A stretch of 64,000 nt of DNA. Origin: Xanthostigma xanthostigma. Taxonomy: Eukaryota > Arthropoda > Insecta > Raphidioptera > Raphidiidae. The notes beneath the pieces are model-generated. The model saw nothing but the letters and a program-made list of their open reading frames with translations. It ran no database searches and was not told the origin of the DNA. Position numbers and translations under genes: made by a program. Shown here piece by piece: positions 23,250 through 34,329 of this stretch. Position 1 is the stretch's first letter, and each line of letters opens with the position of its first letter. The DNA lies in the NCBI GenBank assembly GCA_963575645.1, contig OY754466.1, positions 44,796,001 to 44,860,000 of the forward strand. The letters run 5' to 3'.

Positions 23250-25856
23250 GCCCGGTCATATTTTACACTAAAAATCGCTAATCTCGCAAACTAACATGTA
23301 GTTCTGATTTTTTACTATATTGTTAGGACCACTACCAGTAGCGTATATCCAAGATTGCAGCTTCGAAAGACCTGTGCTAACTTTGCAGCACTCAAAAAAC
23401 TGCGAAATTTTCGCACTTTTTTTGGTATTCTCAATATAGGTCTTAAACTATGCATTTTTTTATAAAATATTTTTTATACGTTTTTAAGTAGACTGAAATT
23501 GCTACAATCTGAGACAAGAACCAGCTCTGTAGGTTCAATACTTACCGAGATACAGCTTTCCAAAAATGTACCAGTTTTTTCAACAAAGTGAAATTTGAAG
23601 ATTTGGTCAACTTTTGACCCCGATATCGGGGAAAATACTCATTTTAAGGGAAATATCATAGGAACATATATTGTAGCAAATGTAATTAGCTTTAATTTAA
23701 GCAGAGAACGACGTCTGTAGGCCATATTGTTTACTCACAAATTTTAAAAATCCAAAAAATGAGAAAACTGCATTTTCGCAAATTTAAATTTAATACCTAG
23801 TAATCGTTATGTAAATCCATTCAGTGATTTTAATGTGGTTGAGTAACCAAATTGAGTAACATAGTAGCATAAACGAGTGACATAATAAAAAAAATAACAT
23901 AATTGATAACATCATAAAAAAATTATGCAGTTTTTGACAAAATACCGTCGTATTTCAGCCATTTTGTAAAAAATATTTACAAATTATATTCATAAACCTT
24001 CCTCGTTTATCGCTCTTTCTATTACCGAAAACAATTTCAAAATCCGGTGCGTGGTTTAGTAGAAGAGAGCGGAGAAAAAGACAGAGACTTTGTTTTTAAC
24101 TGTGCAGTCTTTGACAAAATACCGTCGTATTTCAGCCATTTTGTAAAAATATTTACAAGCTGTATACAGAAACCTTCCTCGTATATTGATCTTTCTATTA
24201 CCGAAAACCATTTCAAAATCCGGTGCGTGGTTTAGAAGAAATGACCGGTGAAAAAGACAAAGACAGTCTGAGACTCTGATTTTAACTATGTAGTCTTTGC
24301 TAAAATTGCGTCGTAGTTCAGGTATTTTGTAAAAAATATTTATAAATTTTATACAGAAACCTTCCTCGTTTATTGCTCTTTTGACTACCGAAAACCATTT
24401 TTAGATCCGGCGCATGGCTTAGAAGAAGTGAGCTGAGAAAAAGACAAAGACAGACAGAAGCTCTATTTTTAACTATGCAGTCTGAGCTAAAACACTGTCG
24501 TAGTTCAGGCATTTTCTAAAAACTATTTACTAATTATATACAGAAACCTTCCATGCTTATCGCTCTTTCTATTACCGAAAACCATTTTACGATCCGGCGC
24601 ATAGTTTAGAAGAACACCGACGTTGTTTTGTCAAAGACTGCATAGTTAAAAACAGTCTCTGTCTGTCTTTGTCTTTTTCTCCGCTCACTTCTTCTAAACC
24701 ATGCGCCGAACCTAAAAATGGTTTTCGATAGTAGAAAGAGCAGTAAACGAGGAAGGTTTCTATATATAATTTATAAATATTTTTTACAAAATAACTGAAC
24801 TACGACGGAATTTTAGCAAAGCCTACATAGTTAAAATCAGAGTCTCTGACTGTCTTTGTCTTTTTCACCGGTCATTTCTTCTAAACCACGCACCGGATTT
24901 TGAAATGGTTTTCGCTAATAGAAAGATCAATATACGAGGAAGGTTTCTGTATACAATTTGTAAATATTTTTACAAAATGGCTGAAATACGACGGTATTTT
25001 GTCAAAGACTGCACAGTTAAAAACAAAGTCTCTGTCTTTTTCTCCGCTCTCTTCTACTAAACCACGCACCGGATTTTGAAATTGTTTTCGGTAATAGAAA
25101 GAGCGATAAACGAGGAAGGTTTATGAATATAATTTGTAAATATTTTTTACAAAATGGCTGAAATACGGCGGTATTTTGTCAAAAACTGCATAATTTTTTT
25201 ATGATGTTATCAATTATGTTATTTTTTTTATTATGTCACTCGTTTATGCTACTATGTTACTCAATTTGGCTACTCAACCACATTAAAATCACTTAATGGA
25301 TTTACATAACGATTACTAGGCATTAAATTTAAATTTGCGAAAATGCAGTTTTCTCATTTTTTGGATTTTTAAAATTTGTGAGTAAACTATATGGCCTACA
25401 GACGTCGTTCTCTGCTTAAATTAAAGCTGATTACATTTGCTACAATATATGTTCCTATGATATTTCCCTTAAAATGAGTATTTTCCCCGATATCGGGGTC
25501 AAAAGTTGACCAAATCTTAAAATTTCACTTTGTTGAAAAAACTGGTCAATTTTTGTAAAGCTGTATCTCGGTAAGTATTGAACCTACAGAGCTGGTTCTT
25601 GTCTCAGATTGTAGCAATTTTAGTCTACTTCAAAACGTAAAAAAAATATTTTATAAAAAAATGCATAGTTTAAGACCTATATTGAGAATACCAAAAAAAG
25701 TGCGAAAATTTCGCAGTTTTTTGAGTGCTGCAAAGTTAGCACAGGTCTTTCGAAGCTGCAAACTTGGATATACGCTACTGGTAGTGGTCCTAACAATATA
25801 TTAAAAAATCAGAACTACATGTTAGTTTGCGAGTTTAATGTTAGATATGACTGGCC
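23250..25856. mobile_element. 2.6-kb foldback transposon with internal tandem units
   Basis: The two halves are near-perfect inverted copies around about 24555. The ends are GCCCGGTCATAT and ATATGACTGGCC with TA on each side. The outermost ~30 bp are more diverged than the long arms that follow. Inside each arm, units of 176-187 bp repeat (AACCTTCCT starts at about 23995, 24171, 24358 and 24545, mirrored on the right). The two 62-residue ORFs at 24047-24235 (plus) and 24881-25069 (minus) are mirror images differing at two residues, hence repeat shadows. No transposase was found. Confidence 0.85.
23970..24600 (+). repeat. Tandem 176-187 bp units in the left arm
   Basis: Each unit has AAATATTTACA, AACCTTCCTCGT, ATTACCGAAAAC, ATCCGGTGCGTGGTTTAG, a GAAAAAGACA block and ACCGTCGTATTTCAG. 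Three mirrored units lie on the right arm (about 24700-25150), with one unit near the centre. Confidence 0.75.
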
Positions 25857-25858
25857 TA

Positions 25859-26485
25859 ACAGTGATTACAAAATGTATAAGAACTGTTTGTAGTCACTTT
25901 TATTTAACATGCTATTTATGTAGTCACTTTGCTTAGCTTAACAAACATACGTGAATACCCAAAGTGCTTATTTTGCTAAGCACTTGGTAGTCACCGTGGT
26001 TATCGTTAGTTGAATAGGTCCGAATATCAGCTTTTTTGAATAGATTCACAAACTTTTGCAAAAACAATGTATTTATTTGTTTCTTTTTATTTCTTCCTAA
26101 ACATTTTTCAACTCTGTCATTGCCGATGGCTTTACAATCTTTTATTTAAGTGCACTTTTTATAGTTGGAACAAAATCTTGTAATGCTATTGAAAACAAAA
26201 TTGTTTTAGTTGCATATACATTTAGTAAGTTTTTAATGAATCTATTGATGTTTTCAGTTCGTTATTATTTTTAATAATAAATTGAACATCCCATTGACAC
26301 TTTACCTGTTCACATATTACAGAAACCAAGAACTGGGTGATTTTTGAAGTAAAACTTCTTTAAGCACGCTTGGCTTGGGGAGTAAGCTGGTGAATCCGTG
26401 ACGAGAGATTTACGGAAGTGTGATCGGGCGAGGCGAACGGAAGTTGAGGGGGAGAGATATAAGTAGGTGAAGATAGAAAGAGAAT
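25859..26485. other. Non-coding stretch, no gene seen
   Basis: Contains the dispersed segment TCACCGTGGTTATC at 25991, shared with 10691. Otherwise A+T-rich and featureless. The minus-strand ORF at 26360-26542 has no domain. Confidence 0.4.
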
Positions 26486-26640
26486 GACAAATACCTTACT
26501 GGCTAGTGAGGCGCCATCAGATGGCCGAAACAAATACTTCACTGGCTAGTGGCGTCATCAGGTGGCCGAAAATATAAGCAGTACTAACAGTAGAATGACA
26601 CATACTTTACTTGTCAGTGGCGCTATCGGGTGACAGAAAA
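26486..26640 (+). repeat. Three diverged ~45-bp units
   Basis: Units of the form ATAC-TTACTGGCTAGTGGCG then CCATCAGGTGGCCGAAA start near 26490, 26530 and 26600. The third is most diverged (TTGTCAGTGGCGCTATCGGG). Confidence 0.55.
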
Positions 26641-27470
26641 AAGTTTTGTAAACCTACTTAACTTGCAGAGCTAAATAATATTTTATAAAGATTTGCGCTT
26701 AAAATCCAACGAGAGCTAAGTAATTGCAATGTATTACTTTTGTTTTCATTATCTTTATGTTTATATTTCTTTCTTCTTACATTAGACTGTTCATTTCGTT
26801 CTTGAACAATTTTATAAATTAATATTTTGTTCAATACATTAAATATTCTACGTTTAAAGTGAATAAAATTGTAAAATCATTTTAAAGTTCATATTTTGTG
26901 AATTTTCGGGTGAATAATATTAATAACAAATTATGGCAGGAAGAAGTTACTTCAGTCGTGTGGTTTAAAAGCACACTCGTTTTTTTTTTAAATAAAAGTA
27001 TCATGAAAATCAATATGGCATCGCTATTCTCCAGCCTTTCTAGCCTTTTAATATCATTTAGAAGAGAGAACTGCAATTGAAAAGACACAACTCTATGTTG
27101 TATTTCTATATATTCGATGATATTCGTTTATTTTGTTCGCGTTCGAAATGCGTTTCTGCTTGATTGCATTTTAATTAAAATTGTTTCTGAAACAGACAAT
27201 AGATCTCGTTTGTCGCTTACTCCTACGCTATTTCATCGATTAATTATAATCATTCTAATCGAACCATTGTTTACTGATAGCCGTCTAAATATAAGAACAC
27301 TCAAAATTAAATTACTTCCATTCTGATCTGTTTACCTGATACCTCGCTGTTGGTTTCGAGTTTTTATTCTCTGTGCTGAATCTACGAATGTTTAAAGTAT
27401 CGCAAATCTTTTAAAAAATCTTTGTACGTCCAAGTGTCTAATGTGAGTCAAAAATGTTTTTTTTTCAGCT
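26641..27470. other. Non-coding stretch, no gene seen
   Basis: A+T-rich intronic sequence. Overlapping small ORFs on both strands (26882-27088) oppose each other and show no domain. Confidence 0.4.
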
Positions 27471-27968
27471 TATACCACGTTTTTTAAGGGAACTAAAAAG
27501 TGTAAAATAATTTCTTTATAGACAAACTTGTAGGATTTGAAATGAAAAACGTGGGGCGCATCATTCATTTTATCTCATTAATAGATTTTTTCATTGATAA
27601 CTACTCTCTACACTTCTTATATAAATGTCGCCTGCGCCCCACGTTTTTCGTTTCAAATTCAGATCGTAAAGAAATTATTTTATACTTTTTAGTTCGCATT
27701 AAAAACGTGGTATATTAAAAAAAATATTTCTAATATTATTTTTATACTTTTTAGTAACAAAAAAAAACATCGTTAAAAATAAAAATATTCTATGTCGCAT
27801 GGGGGATCGAACACGCGACCTTCGCGTTATTAGTACGACGCTCTAACAAACTGAGCCATATATCACTGAATGCTATGTGCCTTACAACGGTAAACAAGTA
27901 AGAATGAATTATATGTATTTGTCCACCCGGACAGATACACAAGAATAGCGAGTTAAATAAACGTGATA
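27471..27968. mobile_element. Foldback element with reversed tRNA-Ile-like body
   Basis: TATACCACGTTTTT at the left recurs inverted at about 27702-27717 and again, diverged, at the right end (AAATAAACGTGATA). Between the first two lies a ~250-bp palindrome whose arms contain GAAAAACGTGGGGCGCA and its complement. A tRNA-Ile-like sequence on the minus strand follows at 27793-27865. The layout matches the elements at 28879 and 48605, although the primary sequence differs. Confidence 0.6.
27793..27865 (-). pseudogene. tRNA-Ile-like sequence, anticodon AAT
   Basis: 73 nt on the minus strand closely following tRNA-Ile(AAT): GGCTCAGTTTGTTAGAGCGT, loop CTAATAA, then GAAGGTCGCG and the T arm GTTCGATCCCC. 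Boxes A and B are intact. The acceptor halves (TGATATA and TGCGACA) do not pair and one anticodon-stem pair is broken, so it is a pseudogene or tRNA-derived promoter. Confidence 0.75.
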
Positions 27969-28071
27969 AAATAGTGTGGTTTAGCCCCTTTTCATTGGCA
28001 GCATATTTTTTCCAGATTACGTTTTTTGTCTCAATGCGCTGATGTATAGTTCGAGATTTAAATCAAAGTGT

Positions 28072-28352
28072 GTAGGCTTTCACGGCCGGTGTTGATCCAA
28101 ATCTTCTTGGTTTCCCGGTCCATTGGTATTTCTACCTGAGGTTTCGTCTACAACTGCGGTAGACATTATCAAGAGCGATGTGGTAGCGAGTGACGTGTTC
28201 TTCTAGGCTGCTCACAGGTAGTGTACCTACCTGTGAAGTACACTTCGCCCGCTACCACATCGCCTTTGATAATGTTTACCGCAGTTGTAGACGAAACGTC
28301 AGGTAGAAACACCAATGGACCACGGCATACAAGCCCGGAAACCAAGAAGATT
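28072..28352. repeat. Foldback with GAAAC-hairpin motif (Penelope-like)
   Basis: Arms of about 110 bp: GGCTTTCACGGCCGG, CCATTGGTATTTCTACCTGA and GTTTCGTCTACAACTGCGGT on the left, with their complements (TAGACGAAACGTCAGGTAGA) on the right. Both arms contain GTCTAC or GTTTACC, CGCAGTT and GTAGACGAAAC, which resembles the stem II and GAAA part of a hammerhead fold. Penelope-like elements are known to carry such motifs and inverted terminal copies. No RT is present here. Confidence 0.5.
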
Positions 28353-28878
28353 TAAATCAAAGTGTTAATTTGTGTTTCGCAGAGCCAGCAATTCCAATTT
28401 CTTACTATATAATCAGTCTGTATGGCAGGAATGTGATATTAGGGTATAATGTTGCACGTAAGCGTAGACAGTGAGATGAGGTGGTGCCTGCAGAGGCCAC
28501 CACCGTCACCAACCGAAAGATATACGTTTCAGATCATAAATTTCGCAAGTTATGTGTTATGGTGGCGAAGTAAATTCCTGGCTCTGCAAAACACAGCTCG
28601 AAGGCTGATTATATTCCTGCCGATGAAAACGATGAAACAAAATATGCACATAATTATTACACAAAAATCACACAAACCTATACGTTACGAAGCGTATGAT
28701 AAGAACTGTACGTATAGATCGCGATCGGTTCCAAGAAACGCTTGAAAATTAAAATCTAGGGAATTCTAGGGAGTTTAATTTTTTTACGTACACATCAAAG
28801 TACTTACTTTGCACATCTTCATCTGGCAACACTGGTCTTCTATGTACAAAAATATAGTTTAAAAAAAAAAACTAAAAA
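28353..28878. other. Non-coding stretch, no gene seen
   Basis: The 98-codon ORF at 28449-28745 has no recognisable domain and no splice context that supports it. GCAGAGCCAG and its complement occur near 28380 and 28578, but not in a collinear inverted repeat. Confidence 0.4.
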
Positions 28879-29405
28879 ACACGCTTTATATCGAACTAAA
28901 AAGTAAAAAATATTTTTTTTAAAATAAGCTTAAAACAATAATGAATAAAAAATACAAGTATTATTGTGAAAAAAGCGCGGGGCGCTTTGTTCCACATTTT
29001 CGTACATCGAGCACCCCACGCTTTTTTCAAAATAATACTTGTATTTTTTATATTCATTATTGTTTTAAGTTTATTTTAAAAAAAATATTTTTTACTTTTT
29101 AGTTCGGTATAAAGCGTGTTTTTTAGTTTTTTTAAACTATATTTATTTTCCACTTTTTAGTTCGATTTATTGTCAAAAATTTGCCGAAAAAAACAAATTT
29201 TTTTTTCGGCGTGGACGGGATTAGAACCCACGACCCGTGATTCCGAGAATTAACGTCAGCGAAGACCCGTGCCTTAGACCGCACGGCTAACCACTGTAGT
29301 TACAGTGCTGGCATATTATACTACAGCAATTAACCACTTGCTGTAGTCCAAACGAAGGTTACAAACAAACATACAAACTTACAAGTGAAGTTAAATAAAG
29401 CGTGT
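28879..29405. mobile_element. tRNA-bearing foldback element, copy 1
   Basis: Ends ACACGCTTTATAT and ATAAAGCGTGT bound 527 bp. Inside are a ~280-bp palindrome (arms carry CTTAAAACAATAATGAATAA and AAAAGCG-GGGGCGC), then CGATTTATTGTCAAAAATTT, then a reversed tRNA-like body, then a short tail. Copy 2 at 48605-49197 has the same order and high similarity. No ORF. Confidence 0.75.
29207..29300 (-). pseudogene. tRNA-like body, class II (Leu/Ser type), copy 1
   Basis: On the minus strand: GTTAGCCGTGCGGTCTAAGG (box A as in tRNA-Leu), a long middle consistent with a variable arm, and GTGGGTTCTAATCCC (box B). The T stem has wobble pairs and the acceptor does not pair, so it is not a working tRNA. It lies inside the 28879-29405 element. 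Confidence 0.65.
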
Positions 29406-29522
29406 AAAAAACGACCGAAACACTTGCACTGAAACAAAAAAGAACATAAATGAAAACATTCATATTCAGTTAATAAGTTTTTCAAACAATAACATTTATA
29501 ACAATAGATATAGCTATATTGT

Positions 29523-29967
29523 CAGTGACGGATTTAGGCTTGCTACCACCCTAGGCCCCATTCGATGCGCCGCCCTTTTTTGATAAAATGAGTTTCATTA
29601 ATTTTGATCCAATATTTTTATTTAAAAATAACTTTATTTATTGAAATATAATTTTTAAATATAACTAATAAGTAAACATGGCAGATAAATAAGTTATAAA
29701 TTAATCTCAGTAAAGGAACAAAAAGTAAGCTACTCTATAAAGACTATAATTGATCTATTAAAAAAATAACATCGAAGTAAATTAATAAATTGAATTAATA
29801 TTATTTTCTATAGACATTTTTTTATGAAAACTAATCTGAACCAATTTTTGAAATTGATTGTCTTTACTTTTTTCGCCTCTAAAATGTAATTTCAAAAATT
29901 TTGCCGCCCTTCAAATTATGCCGCCCTAGGCCCGGGTCTCACGAGCCTAGGCGTAAATCCATCACTG
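29523..29967. mobile_element. hAT-like MITE
   Basis: 445 bp with ends CAGTGACGGATTTAGGC and the complement of CAGTGATGGATTTACGCC. Subterminal GCCGCCC motifs repeat on both sides. The flanking octamers TATATTGT and GCTATTGT agree at six of eight positions, an eroded 8-bp duplication. Confidence 0.7.
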
Positions 29968-29980
29968 GCTATTGTTTGTC

Positions 29981-30210
29981 ACAATTGAGAAACTCCCATT
30001 GTTGTTACATCGCTCTATTAAAAAATATTTTTCAAACACTGTCTCCATCAGGATACGTACCCTGAATCTTTCCACTTTCGCGGCGGAAGTAAGGAAACTC
30101 AGTCATACGCAAAAGTGGAACGTTTCGGGGTTCGTATCCCGACGGTGACTTTGAAAAATATACATTTTTCTAATATAGCGACGTAACAATGGGTGTTAGT
30201 TAACAATTGT
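29981..30210. repeat. Foldback with box-B-like arm
   Basis: About 230 bp: ACAATTG, CCCATTGTTGTTACATCGC and GAAAAATATT-like blocks pair with their complements on the right. The right arm has GGGGTTCGTATCCCGAC, a T-arm-like stem-loop with a tRNA box B match. No box A was seen. Confidence 0.55.
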
Positions 30211-30246
30211 GGCAATTAATTTCCCATAAGTTATTTAATATCATCA

Positions 30247-30727
30247 TCATATATATTAATACGCTAAGGTTAAGATGTTTGCCTCCCTTTTTAGAAAAAA
30301 ACACACAATTTCTCCACATAAATTATATATAATTTTACAGATAATTGCTTGCTCTACTGACATCGACAACTAAAAAATTTATTATTGCTTTTGTTTTTTA
30401 AATTAATTAATTATTAGCAACGCTGAACAACGTCTGCCATCTGACGGCGCAACGCTGAACAACGTCACAGCAATGCTGCATGATGCCATCTGACGGCTTA
30501 GCTCAACGCTTTTGCTACTTGCGCCTCTATATGACAATTTTAGTAAAATATTTCTTCGATCTGTCATCTGAGCTTCATATTGTAATACAACAAAAAGAAG
30601 AACGTTATATATGCAGTGTGCAAAATTAGAACGAATTGAATACCTGCAATCATATTTAAGAAATAGTTATGTAAAGTGATAATTATTATACTTATTTAGT
30701 GCGAATAATTCGCACAGGTCACACTAG
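30247..30727 (+). mobile_element. Helitron family C, copy 1
   Basis: Begins TCATATATATTAATACGC and ends GCGAATAATTCGCACAGGTC then ACACTAG. GCGAATAATTCGC is the expected subterminal hairpin. A longer copy lies at 50565-51305. CTGCCATCTGACGGC occurs inside. Confidence 0.7.
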
Positions 30728-31461
30728 TTTAATATTATTTGACGTTCATTTAGTGAATATTTCGCATGGAAGTTAGGTCGTAACGAAAAATGAAACGCCT
30801 ATATTCGCTACTCAGTGTGTCTGTGACGGACAGAGGAGACTGGAATATTGATCCTTCCACTCCTTACGAAATCAATTGTCAGTGAAATAAGACGAACGTG
30901 TTTCAATTTTCGTTACGCTCTACGCGTAGCGTTTTGTATGTTCAAACATTGCTGGAACAGATCCCGTAAATTGTCTAAACTCAGTGTACCATTTTTATAT
31001 TTTATAAAATATCCTGTAGTACATAGTAATATCACCTGAGGGCTGAGCCTTTAAATACATAAAATTCATTGCATACTTCTACGAGACAAATATATTATAA
31101 TGAAAATACCAAACATAAAATAAATTTAACTGTGTACTAAAACGTAATACTTGTACCTTTAACTTAATAACGTCACAATTCTACTGCAATTAATTCTTTC
31201 CAAGATTAATTATTATTTAAGAACAGTTGATAAATGTATGCTGCAAAAGTCTTAACAGAAAACAAAAGTCAGGGTGTCTTGATTTTTTTCAATAAAAAAA
31301 AATGTTCATGCCTGTATAGCGGCAGTGAAATGACCAATTTCAAACTAGTGCGTAAATTAAAACAAATAAATGCTATTTTACCAATCCAACGGTAATTTCC
31401 AAAAGCGACCTGTCAGTTGCCATTTAAACACATATGATTAACAGAGATAGCAATGTGGGCG
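30728..31461. other. Non-coding intronic stretch
   Basis: A 63-codon ORF (30848-31039) is present but no domain or splice support was seen. No repeats were recognised. Confidence 0.4.
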
Positions 31462-31529
31462 ACAAAACATTACATTTTAACAGTGGTAAGCGATCATAAG
31501 CTTACCACTGTTAAAATGTAATGTTTTGT
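31462..31529. repeat. Perfect 30-bp hairpin
   Basis: 31462-31491 (ACAAAACATTACATTTTAAC then AGTGGTAAGC) is the exact reverse complement of 31500-31529, with an 8-nt loop. The flanks do not pair. It could be a MITE core, an inverted duplication, or a small-RNA hairpin. No second copy was seen here. Confidence 0.85.
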
Positions 31530-31967
31530 TAGAGTAGGTGGCATATGACCACGGCTATCCTCAGATGACAATATTTTCATATGTTTCATACTTTTCAGTA
31601 GTCGGGTTTTAGTTTTTAAACTTACTTTTTAATAATGTTCCGATATTATTTCAACGTTTGTTAAAATATATTGAGGAATCGAAGAAGTATAATTTTTTTT
31701 ATCATAAGAATGACATTTCTTATCTAAAAATAATTTTGTGACAAAAATAACCAAAATGCAGACAATCTGTATTTTTTTTAATGTAGCTACCTACTTGACA
31801 ATATTGCTAAAATTTAATTACATCGTATAAAAACAAAGTACTTTAAAATGTCTACATAATTAAATTTTTTATTGTATACTATATTATGTATACATTTATT
31901 TTTAAAAAAAGTGATCTTATAGCATGTATTGTAGATATATATTTTATAAAGAAATTGGGCAACGAAG

Positions 31968-32200
31968 CCATTCCACTTCCACGACTTATTAAAACTCGTG
32001 TGTTTTCATAAAAAAATTAAAAAAAAAGATTTTACTGAATTTTAAAACCTTCGTTTAAAAATGTACTGTTTAAAAAGTCACGTAATCGCTTTTGTGTATG
32101 CGTCGATTCTTCCCAAAATTCCTTTCAGGTATAAGCATTAAAAATCCTACTAAAATTTGGCCGGTTTGATTGGTATCGTATTGAAAGACTCCAGACTTTT
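31968..32200 (+). repeat. Interspersed repeat family F, copy E (diverged)
   Basis: AATTGGGCAACGAAGCCATT at the start, TGTATGCGTCGATTCTTCCC in the middle, then CTAAAATTTGGCCGGTTTGA and TATCGTATTGAAAGAC follow the order of landmarks in copy A, with many differences. This is the oldest copy. Confidence 0.55.
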
Positions 32201-32247
32201 ATTTTTATTGTTTTTATTACATTAAAGTCATTCAACAAAAATAATAT

Positions 32248-32940
32248 AGTCCATTGAAAAGTTACATTTGAAATTACATTTGTCAGAGGACGCAATTTTA
32301 TTTTTTAGATATCAAGAAGGGGATAGTGTAAAGTTAAATTCAAGTTTGTGGGGTCACAACCCTTGTCCCACGGCCGCCATCTTGGAAAAATGGGTGCAAG
32401 TGGTTTCCATGGTTTATCTCACGAACTGTAGGTCTCACAAAAAAAAAATTTAAAAATGTTTTTTGTAGAAAATATAATTTCCTACAACTTTGGTTCAGTA
32501 ACCTTTTGTCGTAGTATTCCCAATAGGCTTAATCCACGGTCATTTTCGAAATGACATAATTACTCTCTCCTCGCTTTTTTTGATGGACCAGGCTGCGGCT
32601 CAGGATCTTGTATATGAAAGCCAACACTGTATGCATTTATAGGATCTTGTTGACCTTGTATAGGATCTACGACAAAAAGTTACTGAGCCAAAGTTGTAGG
32701 AAATTATATTTTCTACAAAAAATGTTTAGAAATTTTTTTTGTGAGATCTATAGTTCGTGAGATAAACCATGAAAACCACTTGCACCCATTTTTCCAAGAT
32801 GGCGGCCGTGGGACAAGGGTTGTGACCCCACAAACTTGAATTTAACTTTACACTAACCCCTTCTTGATATCTAAAAAATAAAATTGCGTCCTCTGAGAAA
32901 TGTAATTTTATCCCAAAAAAATGTAACATTTCAATGGACT
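32248..32940. mobile_element. Foldback MITE with 5-bp duplication AATAT
   Basis: 693 bp. The ends AGTCCATTGAAA and TTTCAATGGACT are flanked by AATAT on both sides (32243-32247 and 32941-32945). The arms are about 250 bp and highly similar, with a unique centre (about 32510-32660). The mirrored ORFs at 32268 (plus) and 32726 (minus) are arm shadows. The superfamily is uncertain. Confidence 0.8.
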
Positions 32941-33354
32941 AATATAAAATGTGGCAAAAAAAATATAAAAGAAAGGATAAGTAGAAAAAAAATAAATAAA
33001 AGCACACATTACTGAAATAAAAAAAGGCAAATTGATGAATAGGCACTACTTTTAAACTTTCTGTAATATCTATAATACAGAACAGTGTAATTGTGTATGG
33101 ATACAATATTGAATAAAGAAAATAATAAATCGTATGTTTTATACTGTGATTTATTTTTTTATAGGTAAATATTTTTTTTTGTATTCTCGAACAGTGTATT
33201 ACAGTTAAATACCTATTCATTGACTTCCAATATATTACTTTTTCCATTAAATATACATATTTCCAGAACCGCTGATTCAATTGGCATGAAATCATAATTA
33301 CTACATTCGTATCAATGTCACATTTTTGTGAACGAAAGAAAAGTAAATAAATTA

Positions 33355-33435
33355 GTTGACCTAAACTAGTGATTCAGCTTAGGTCATATAATTAATTTTA
33401 TGATCTAAGCCGAGCCACCGGTTTAGGTCATATAT
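33355..33435. repeat. Short TTAGGTCATATA inverted/tandem cluster
   Basis: GACCTAAACTAGTGATTC, GCTTAGGTCATA, TATGATCTAAGC and GGTTTAGGTCATATA lie in a compact cluster just before the next foldback. It may be a tiny MITE. Confidence 0.4.
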
Positions 33436-33460
33436 CTAATTTAATTAAACATTATGGATA

Positions 33461-34059
33461 AGAGCTAGCTACGGAGAAAATGAGTGACTCGGTGCAGAAG
33501 TGAAAATTTGCAGAATAATAGGAGATAGTACAAGTAAGTAGGGAAAAAATTGCCAGAAGGCTAGGCGGAAGATAAAGAGCCGCCAGAAGGCGCTAATGTT
33601 GCGAAAAATCAGTGCACTTCTGGCAATTTCTATACTTATTCTGTAATTCAAAACTAGATTATATATTATATATATTATACATTATATAGTTATAAGGGCA
33701 TACTGAAAATTCAAACATGATATAATAATTACATTCGACAAATATTCAAAATTATTAATGATATTTTGATAGAAATAAAATTAAATAAATTAATAAAATT
33801 ACGTTGTTATAACAATTACATAATTTTAAAACCTTATAACTATATAATGTATAATATATAATCTAGTTTTGAATTACAGAATAAGTATAGAAATTGCCAG
33901 AAGTGCACTGATTTTTCGCAACATTAGCGCCTTCTGGCGGCTCTTTATCTTCCGCCTAGCCTTCTGGCAATTTTTTCCCTACTTACTTGTACTATCTCCT
34001 ATTATTCTGCAAATTTTCAGCTCTTCACCGAGTCACCCATTTTCTCCGTAGCCAGCTCT
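33461..34059. mobile_element. 599-bp foldback element
   Basis: Near-perfect inverted arms of about 240 bp around 33760, with ends AGAGCTAGCTACGGAG and the complement of AGAGCTGGCTACGGAG. The mirrored 60-residue ORFs at 33469-33651 (minus) and 33869-34051 (plus) differ at only two or three positions, so the arms are little diverged. The A+T-rich loop is about 110 bp. Confidence 0.8.
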
Positions 34060-34329
34060 CCGTCTATTAGCCTATATACACTCGCTTTGTCTGTGAATCT
34101 GTCACCCTTTTTGTATCACGCGTACAGCTCAAACGGTTTAACCGATTCGTCTCGGGGTTAATCATAACGTTCGAAAGGAGGCATTTTTACATAAAATTCG
34201 TATAATAGAATGTGTCCAAACAGTTTTTTTTATATAGATATAGAAACGGGGAAAAATGCATAAGCTCGATTTTACCTATAAGTCGAGAACTTGTTTCGTC
34301 TGTCCTTGTCTGTCGCACAGTGTGATATA

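Noticed and set aside
24047-25069. Two 62-residue ORFs (24047-24235 plus, 24881-25069 minus) that look conserved
   Set aside because: They are mirror images created by the arms of the foldback, so their similarity is not evidence of coding.
27793-27865. Working tRNA-Ile gene
   Set aside because: Acceptor halves do not pair and the anticodon stem has a broken pair; it also sits inside a repeat element.
28449-28745. 98-residue ORF as a possible intronic gene
   Set aside because: No recognisable domain and composition like the surrounding DNA.
33469-34051. Paired 60-residue ORFs with near-identical sequence
   Set aside because: Again the two arms of one palindrome; no domain and no start context.
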